A stretch of DNA of 49,207 bases from the NCBI GenBank assembly GCA_019116045.1, contig DXCK01000006.1, positions 1 to 49,207 of the forward strand. The letters run 5' to 3'. The position numbers and the translations under genes were made by a program. Positions 45,239 to 49,207 of this stretch are shown one piece after another; the first letter of the stretch is position 1, and each line of letters starts with the position of its first letter. The notes under the pieces were generated by a model that was not told the DNA's origin, did no database searches, and saw only the letters and a program-made list of their open reading frames with translations. This DNA comes from Candidatus Bacteroides merdipullorum. Its GTDB lineage: Bacteria; Bacteroidota; Bacteroidia; Bacteroidales; Bacteroidaceae.

Positions 45239-46183
45239 ATGAATGAAGCAAAGAAAACACTCGCTATGGAGTTCGTAGAAAGCATAATGGACGAGAAGTA
45301 TACCCTCGTATGGGTGGACTATCGGGAAAGTTTTGATGAGAACCGAGACTTATTACAGAAATGCCTTGAAAAACAAGGTTGCGAAGATCTGTGGTCAAAG
45401 GTCGAGGATTGGTATGAGGATGCCGAGGAGCAGGCAACACTAGAGATTATCAAAGGACTGAAGAGCCACTGCATCGACTTCCACGACTTTGAGGAGGACG
45501 AGGTAGAAGCCTTCTTTGAGGAACACGATGATGAGATAAGGGACGAGATACGCGAGCGTGACGACTCCACAACGGTAAACGACCTTATCAAGAATACCAG
45601 AGATATTCCTATACGGGTGGAGATGCTATCCAACTACGACTGCATCAACTCCTGCTGGTTGGAGTCGCAAGGTGGCTTCCGCTACAAGGAGAGTTACTTC
45701 GGAGATATGATAGATACCCTTCGCCTCAACCCTGCAAAGGTGAAGAAGGCATTGACGGAGAAAGGCTATACCGTATATGGTAGGTTCCCGAACAAGAAGT
45801 ATCGTGACGGCAAGGAGCAGGTATCCTACGAGGATTTCTGCCAAGAATTGGAGAACTCCTGCTGTGGTGCCAACCTGCTTACCTACATAGGTCTTGTAAA
45901 CCTCCGCGACCTCTACGATGCCGACTTCAAAATAAAAGAGGTCATTATCCCAAAAGGTAACACCTGCGGCCTATTCAGCTCGATGTATGGCGGTGGCAGT
46001 CTGATAGAGATGGAACTCAAAAACGATGTCAGAATCCGATTGGATAAGGCTCGCAAGGATGGCTATGGCTTCCGCCTGCGACTTGACAATGAACGCTCCA
46101 AGTATGACTGCTCCATCAAGCATGTCTATGGTGTCTGCGATACCTTCTTTGGCAAGCAGGTAAGCATCGTTCCGGCAAACTAA
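45239..46183 (+). CDS. Unknown protein with acidic N-terminal half
   Basis: 314 residues. About the first 115 residues are strongly acidic (WSKVEDWYEDAEEQ, DFEEDEVEAFFEEHDDEIRDEIRERDD), recalling the charge of DNA-mimic proteins. The second half is more mixed (SYFGDMIDTLRLNPAKVKKALTEKGY, LLTYIGLVNLRDLYDADFKIKEVIIPKGNTCGLFSSMYGGGSLIEMEL). No family was recognised. Same operon direction as ardA. Confidence 0.65.
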   Translation: MNEAKKTLAMEFVESIMDEKYTLVWVDYRESFDENRDLLQKCLEKQGCEDLWSKVEDWYEDAEEQATLEIIKGLKSHCIDFHDFEEDEVEAFFEEHDDEIRDEIRERDDSTTVNDLIKNTRDIPIRVEMLSNYDCINSCWLESQGGFRYKESYFGDMIDTLRLNPAKVKKALTEKGYTVYGRFPNKKYRDGKEQVSYEDFCQELENSCCGANLLTYIGLVNLRDLYDADFKIKEVIIPKGNTCGLFSSMYGGGSLIEMELKNDVRIRLDKARKDGYGFRLRLDNERSKYDCSIKHVYGVCDTFFGKQVSIVPAN

Positions 46184-46211
46184 TCAGTATTAACAATAAA
46201 AATATCAATGT

Positions 46212-46793
46212 ATGAAGAAGATTGAAGTAAAGGTAAGATACCTCTTCGAGGGTACTTATACCGTAGCGGCAGATGACCGCAATGAAGCACGCACAATGGT
46301 AACAAGGGATTGCGGGCTGGTATTGGGTGGTAATATCCACACGACACTCGATGATGACGAGGTGGATTGGGAGTTCGATGTTCACCCCGATATGCAGATT
46401 CTGTCCTACACAGATTTGGAGAAGGAGCAAAAGCCGAAGCATCTGAAGATGGACTTCTCTGACCGAATAGAGACACTCCGCAAGGACATAATAGATGCCA
46501 TAAGGCAGTTGCTCTACTCGCACGGACTGACAGAGATAACCTTTCCCGAAGAGCAGTACGATCCTGTATGGGTGATATGGTTTGACAATAATGCTGACCC
46601 GTTTGAGTGCATGGTAACAGGTATTCAAGTGACGGATAACAGTATGACTGTTATAGCCCACGAGAAGGAGGCAAACTTTGAGGCTACCTGCCATACTCCG
46701 TTTGAACTCGGAGCATCCAACATAGATTGGTTGCAACAGATGTATGATGCTGTATGGCAGCTGTTGGAAGAGAACAGAGATAATAACGCTTAA
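46212..46793 (+). CDS. Unknown protein
   Basis: 193 residues. Begins with a beta-rich segment (KKIEVKVRYLFEGTYTVAADDRNEARTMV) containing DDDEVDWEFDVHPDMQ (about 47-62), then a second segment (IETLRKDIIDAIRQLLYSHGL) and a Trp/acidic C-terminus (NIDWLQQMYDAVWQLLEENRDN). The first segment resembles the TALRLAHHLL...GEVDWEID protein at 44861. Stop and next start overlap as TAATG, indicating coupled translation. Confidence 0.6.
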   Translation: MKKIEVKVRYLFEGTYTVAADDRNEARTMVTRDCGLVLGGNIHTTLDDDEVDWEFDVHPDMQILSYTDLEKEQKPKHLKMDFSDRIETLRKDIIDAIRQLLYSHGLTEITFPEEQYDPVWVIWFDNNADPFECMVTGIQVTDNSMTVIAHEKEANFEATCHTPFELGASNIDWLQQMYDAVWQLLEENRDNNA

Positions 46794-47416
46794 TGATTAC
46801 GACTATGAGATTAGACCCTGTAAATGCAGTATCGAGCTTCCACTACTATATGTGGAATGCTTGGGGCGAGGAAGAGTGCAAGATTACCTTCGGATGTGCT
46901 TATAAGCACTTCTGGGAGAAATGGAACTCCCTTGCAAGCAAATCAATACTCGGAGCGGCAGAACGATTCTATGCAGAGTTATCGGACAACAATCGTGAAC
47001 TGCTTGTCAATCGTGCTGTGGCACTATATGACGGTAAGGCGTTAAGAGAGGAACCTCACGATGATGATGTATATGTTTGCGATGCTTGCGGTTCAAAGCA
47101 GATTGAGATTCAGGCATGGGTAGATGCTAACAACGCAGAATATTTAAGCGATGTAGATGATGACGATACGGATTGTAAATGGTGTGCAGACTGTGAACAG
47201 AGTCAGAACTTCTGCACATTGAGCGACTACAAGCAGCGTATGGAAGACTGGTGGAAAGACCTCGACTTCATTACGATGGAGAGCATAACAGGATTGCACG
47301 AGACTGACTACTTTTCGGAAGACGGCTTACAATCCTTTGTAGATGCCTGTAACGATTGGTGGAATGGTCAAGACTACGATACCCAACGAGAACTCTATTT
47401 CAAATCACAATCTTAA
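46793..47416 (+). CDS. Acidic unknown protein with a zinc-ribbon-like Cys cluster
   Basis: 207 residues, Trp- and acid-rich. Cys pairs CDACGSKQIE (near residue 94) and CKWCADCEQSQNFC (near 127) are spaced like a zinc ribbon, separated by an Asp-rich stretch (DVDDDDTD). The C-terminus DACNDWWNGQDYDTQRELYFKSQS is helical. No family recognised. Translationally coupled to the upstream gene (TAATG). Possibly a nucleic-acid or protein-interaction factor. Confidence 0.6.
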   Translation: MITTMRLDPVNAVSSFHYYMWNAWGEEECKITFGCAYKHFWEKWNSLASKSILGAAERFYAELSDNNRELLVNRAVALYDGKALREEPHDDDVYVCDACGSKQIEIQAWVDANNAEYLSDVDDDDTDCKWCADCEQSQNFCTLSDYKQRMEDWWKDLDFITMESITGLHETDYFSEDGLQSFVDACNDWWNGQDYDTQRELYFKSQS

Positions 47417-47427
47417 TACTTACTACT

Positions 47428-47637
47428 ATGGCTGAGAACGAAATCATCGAGAGAATATGCGGTTCGTGCGGTTGCGATGAAGCGACAGCAAAGGAGTATC
47501 TGAATGATGAGATACGCCACCTCAGAGAGCTGCAAGAGGTAAACGACCTGCAAGAGAGTGATATTGAACTCTCTTGCAGCGGCCTCGGCATTGAGTCCGA
47601 GTGTATGGAGTATTTCACAATGGTATTAACCTACTAA
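47428..47637 (+). CDS. Small acidic unknown protein
   Basis: 69 residues from the ATG at 47428 (MAENEIIERICGSCGCDEATAK...). Cys-x-x-Cys-x-Cys near the start and many acidic residues. The start is preferred because TTACTACTATGGCT around it is repeated exactly at the start of the next gene, and a longer frame would overlap the upstream gene. Function unknown. Confidence 0.55.
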   Translation: MAENEIIERICGSCGCDEATAKEYLNDEIRHLRELQEVNDLQESDIELSCSGLGIESECMEYFTMVLTY

Positions 47638-47648
47638 CATTTACTACT

Positions 47649-48671
47649 ATGGCTTACTTTAAGAATATACATTCATTGGCGGAACTCAAGAAGGAGTACC
47701 GCAGATTGGCATTGGAAAACCACCCCGACAAAGGCGGCAGCACCGAAGTGATGCAGCAGATCAATGTGGAGTTTGAACGGCTCCATGAGATTTGGAAGGA
47801 TGATACCACCGTATCGGCAAATGCTTCAGGTTATGAGAACGACTATGCAGGAGCATCGGCAAAGGAGTATGCCGACTTCGTATATAACGAATATCGTTGG
47901 AAAGGTTGCAACTATCAAGGACAGCACACTCCTGAGATTGTGGAGCTGGTGCGTAACTGGATAAAGGAGACCTATCCCAAATATAAGTTCTCTGTATCAA
48001 GACACAATTATAACTCTATCCATATCTACCTTGTAAAAGCTGATTTCGAGGCATTCAGGAAGGATAAGGGCGTAGTGTTCCACCACGATGTGAATCATTA
48101 TAACATTGATGGAGACCAAACGCTCACCGATAGAGCCAAAGAGGTGATGAAGAATGTCTGCGACTTTGTGATGTCGTACAACTTCGATGACAGCGACCCG
48201 ATGACCGACTACTTCTGTACCAACTTCTACCTTACATTAGGTGTAGGCACCTATAAGAAGCCATACAAGATAGAACTGCCAAAATTGGATTGTAAGGGCA
48301 AGAAACCCGATGTGTTCAAGCACCCCGAAGGTGCTGCACACAAGGCAATACGCCAGGCATTGGGCGGTGCATACTTCAGTTTCCACAACAGCCAGCGACT
48401 ACAAGGCAAGATGGTACTTGGTGAGGATTCCTACGGACATAGTGGCGACAAATACTTCTGGCCACTATCATACTCCAGTGCCAAGACAGCCCAAAAACGA
48501 ATGGATAAATTGGAGAAAGCCGGTATCCGTTGCAAACTCACAGGCTATAATGGCGGTTGTATTGAGTTTCTCGGCTACACCCCCGAAACGGAAGCCCTGC
48601 TTGAAAAAGAACGACAGGAGGTGATCATTGCTCATCAGGCATGGCTGGCTAAGCAGGTGCAAACAGCGTAA
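47649..48671 (+). CDS. J-domain protein with a possible LPD29-like domain
   Basis: 340 residues from the ATG at 47649. N-terminal J-domain: AELKKEYRRLALENHPDKGGS with the HPD motif (about 24-26), which stimulates DnaK ATPase. Next, WKGCNYQGQHTPEIVELVRNWIKETYPKYKFSVSRHNYNSIHIYLVKADF resembles large polyvalent-protein-associated domains (LPD29) of phage and conjugative elements, by memory. The C-terminal region includes EGAAHKAIRQALGGAYFSFHNSQRLQGKM and a Lys-rich helical segment. No Gly/Phe or zinc-finger region of ordinary DnaJ is present, so it is a specialised co-chaperone-like protein of the element. Confidence 0.7.
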   Translation: MAYFKNIHSLAELKKEYRRLALENHPDKGGSTEVMQQINVEFERLHEIWKDDTTVSANASGYENDYAGASAKEYADFVYNEYRWKGCNYQGQHTPEIVELVRNWIKETYPKYKFSVSRHNYNSIHIYLVKADFEAFRKDKGVVFHHDVNHYNIDGDQTLTDRAKEVMKNVCDFVMSYNFDDSDPMTDYFCTNFYLTLGVGTYKKPYKIELPKLDCKGKKPDVFKHPEGAAHKAIRQALGGAYFSFHNSQRLQGKMVLGEDSYGHSGDKYFWPLSYSSAKTAQKRMDKLEKAGIRCKLTGYNGGCIEFLGYTPETEALLEKERQEVIIAHQAWLAKQVQTA

Positions 48672-48681
48672 AAAGCAAATT

Positions 48682-49113
48682 ATGGCACAGGAGAAGATGG
48701 ATAGCTGGTGGGAATATGCTCGCGAACTGGCAAAAGCAGAGCGTGAACTCAAAATTGAGAAATGGGTATATATATCCATAGAATATAAGGAAGAGAATGG
48801 TGAGCGTGTAGTGCTATATCATTACGACCTACCGAGAGAACTACACGAGCGTTATCGCTGGGTAATCCGATGGCGAGAGGCTAAGCTCCTGTGTCAATAC
48901 CCCAAGAAGAATATCCATACTTACTACTCCTACTATGATAAGCGTACCGGATTAAACACAGATTTCAACTCCTTGCTATCCAAACTCACCTCTGCCAAAG
49001 CACAGATTACAATTGCTGAACGCAAGGAGCAAGAGTATTTGCAATATCAGCGTCAAAACAACCTGTTTTTTAATGAACCTAAAATCCGCAACTATCATCC
49101 AATACACGATTAA
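48682..49113 (+). CDS. Unknown protein
   Basis: 143 residues from the ATG at 48682 (MAQEKMDSWWEYARELAKAERELKIEKW); the longer frame upstream would overlap the J-domain gene. Charged, with aromatic strands (VYISIEYKEENGERVVLYHYDLP, YRWVIRWREAKLLCQYPKK) and a C-terminal helix (LLSKLTSAKAQITIAERKEQEYLQYQRQN). No family recognised. Ends 94 bases before the window edge; the remaining bases show nothing clear. Confidence 0.6.
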   Translation: MAQEKMDSWWEYARELAKAERELKIEKWVYISIEYKEENGERVVLYHYDLPRELHERYRWVIRWREAKLLCQYPKKNIHTYYSYYDKRTGLNTDFNSLLSKLTSAKAQITIAERKEQEYLQYQRQNNLFFNEPKIRNYHPIHD

Positions 49114-49207
49114 GGGTAGATTTATGAGTCGTTAGTAGCAGCTTTCAGTAAAAAGCAACAGCACAACATCAATATGTAGCCACCATCCCCTTACCCCACG
49201 ATGCGAC

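Larger units (their letters stand above)
38276..49207 (+). mobile_element. Leading end of an integrative element at tRNA-Phe (right end outside window)
   Basis: A tyrosine recombinase gene begins about 240 bases after tRNA-Phe in the same orientation, followed to the edge by genes typical of mobile DNA (antirestriction protein, methyltransferase-helicase, small acidic unknowns). All genes run in one direction with short gaps, and base composition is visibly lower in GC than the neighbouring efflux operon. No second copy of the tRNA 3' end, and no relaxase or transfer genes, are in the window, so the type (conjugative, mobilisable or phage-like) cannot be told. Confidence 0.75.

Noticed and set aside
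38203..49207. Second tRNA-Phe 3' end marking the right boundary of the element
   Set aside because: I looked for the T-arm/acceptor sequence further right and did not see it; the boundary is outside the window.

Overview
The window reads as a chromosome segment of a gut Bacteroidales bacterium (Bacteroides/Phocaeicola-like). The support is two SusC/SusD pairs, surface lipoproteins with acidic residues after the lipobox cysteine, DUF4270 and DUF4907 proteins, a RokA-type glucokinase, and promoters of the Bacteroidetes type (TTTG, about 20 bases, TAnnTTTG). Species cannot be fixed from the sequence alone.

Layout. 1-58: start of a minus-strand exported protein running off the left edge. 533-8026 (minus): a four-gene operon for envelope sugar/nucleotide scavenging: a 5'-nucleotidase C-terminal-domain lipoprotein, a separate metallophosphatase, and two tandem GH3/serine-hydrolase fusions, one with its GH3 catalytic core deleted. 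8383-9664: a small membrane protein, ribosomal protein L19 (rplS) and a DUF4907 lipoprotein. 9919-13816: a Kelch-type lipoprotein divergent from a DUF4270 lipoprotein and an outer-membrane barrel. 14030-27846: a mannan-type polysaccharide utilisation locus with a divergent LytTR regulator (degenerate receiver), SusC/D, a second SusC/D, a glycan-binding IPT lipoprotein and a GH26 beta-mannanase. 28161-29141: ROK glucokinase. 29446-35712: a tripartite MacB-like efflux operon (ATPase, two FtsX/MacB permeases, adaptor, TolC). 35905-38067: a CvfB-like S1 protein and malate dehydrogenase, divergent. 38203-38275: tRNA-Phe(GAA).

From just after tRNA-Phe to the right edge the character changes to a mobile element: a CTnDOT-type tyrosine recombinase, a long hairpin-forming intergenic element, an unrecognised protein, a 1000-residue fusion of an N6-adenine methyltransferase and an SNF2-like helicase, an ArdA-like antirestriction protein, a run of small acidic unknown proteins, and a J-domain protein. 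I read this as the leading end of an integrative element with an antirestriction or defence module; the far end is outside the window.

The chromosomal part also holds many intergenic repeats: a MITE-like family (three copies plus a fragment) carrying an invertible inner hairpin module, a second palindromic family with 26-bp perfect terminal inverted repeats (two copies, both between convergent genes), a 24-bp tandem repeat, and an inverted/tandem repeat between the two ABC permease genes.
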